From NCBI GenBank assembly GCA_003525525.1, contig DQED01000070.1:1-6346 (forward strand): a stretch of 6,346 bases of DNA, read 5' to 3'. A program made the translations under genes and the position numbers. Origin of the DNA: Desulfovibrio sp. (GTDB lineage: Bacteria > Desulfobacterota > Desulfovibrionia > Desulfovibrionales > Desulfovibrionaceae). Below the pieces are notes generated by a model. The model saw only the letters and a list, made by a program, of their open reading frames with translations. It made no database searches and was not told the DNA's origin. The first letter of the stretch is position 1; every line of letters begins with the position of its first letter. Shown here piece by piece: positions 6,333 to 6,346 of this stretch.

Positions 6333-6346
6333 CCAGGCGCGCGCGC

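Noticed and set aside
6335..6346. Alternating GC run at the right edge
   Set aside because: It is too short and cut by the window end; alternating GC is expected by chance at this base composition.
1..6346. Search by eye for CRISPR repeats, tRNA or rRNA genes, transposase genes, terminal inverted repeats and attachment sites
   Set aside because: None was seen; almost all sequence is taken up by four ordinary-looking genes of similar composition, with no sign of a mobile-element boundary.

Overview
This is a GC-rich bacterial chromosomal segment, well over 60% G+C by eye. It holds four protein genes in two divergent pairs, on the theme of surface-polysaccharide and nucleotide-sugar metabolism. 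Gene style (membrane glycosyltransferase, WbpB/WbpD-like sugar enzyme, Zn-ribbon methyltransferase) and base composition would suit a high-GC Gram-negative such as a Desulfovibrionaceae sulfate reducer. That assignment is an impression from family resemblance, not something the sequence proves.

Layout. On the minus strand, reading leftwards from 1978, is an L-2-hydroxyglutarate oxidase-type FAD enzyme (lhgO, 770-1978). It is followed 44 nt later by a class I SAM methyltransferase with an N-terminal zinc ribbon (start at 725), which runs off the left edge of the window. A 255-bp intergenic region (1979-2233) separates this pair from the plus-strand genes. These are a polytopic GT39/ArnT-like glycosyltransferase with a roughly 400-residue C-terminal extracytoplasmic part (2234-4564) and, after 145 bp, a fused Gfo/Idh/MocA dehydrogenase-hexapeptide N-acetyltransferase (4710-6281). 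The last 65 bp hold a GC-rich stem-loop.

How they may work together. The fusion enzyme matches the first and last of three steps that build a 2,3-diacetamido-type sugar acid (WbpB/WlbA-like oxidation at C3, WbpD/WlbB-like N-acetylation). The aminotransferase between them (WbpE/WlbC-like) is not in the window and should lie elsewhere. The glycosyltransferase would transfer a lipid-linked sugar at the membrane. The methyltransferase could act on a glycan or lipid intermediate. The oxidase recycles L-2-hydroxyglutarate to 2-oxoglutarate and has no obvious role in glycan assembly.

I found no RNA genes, CRISPR array, insertion sequence, phage gene or attachment site. The many long open frames antisense to these genes are by-products of GC-biased codon usage. 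I see no clear evidence of a wholly new system; the most distinctive items are the two-enzyme fusion and the large extracytoplasmic extension of the glycosyltransferase.
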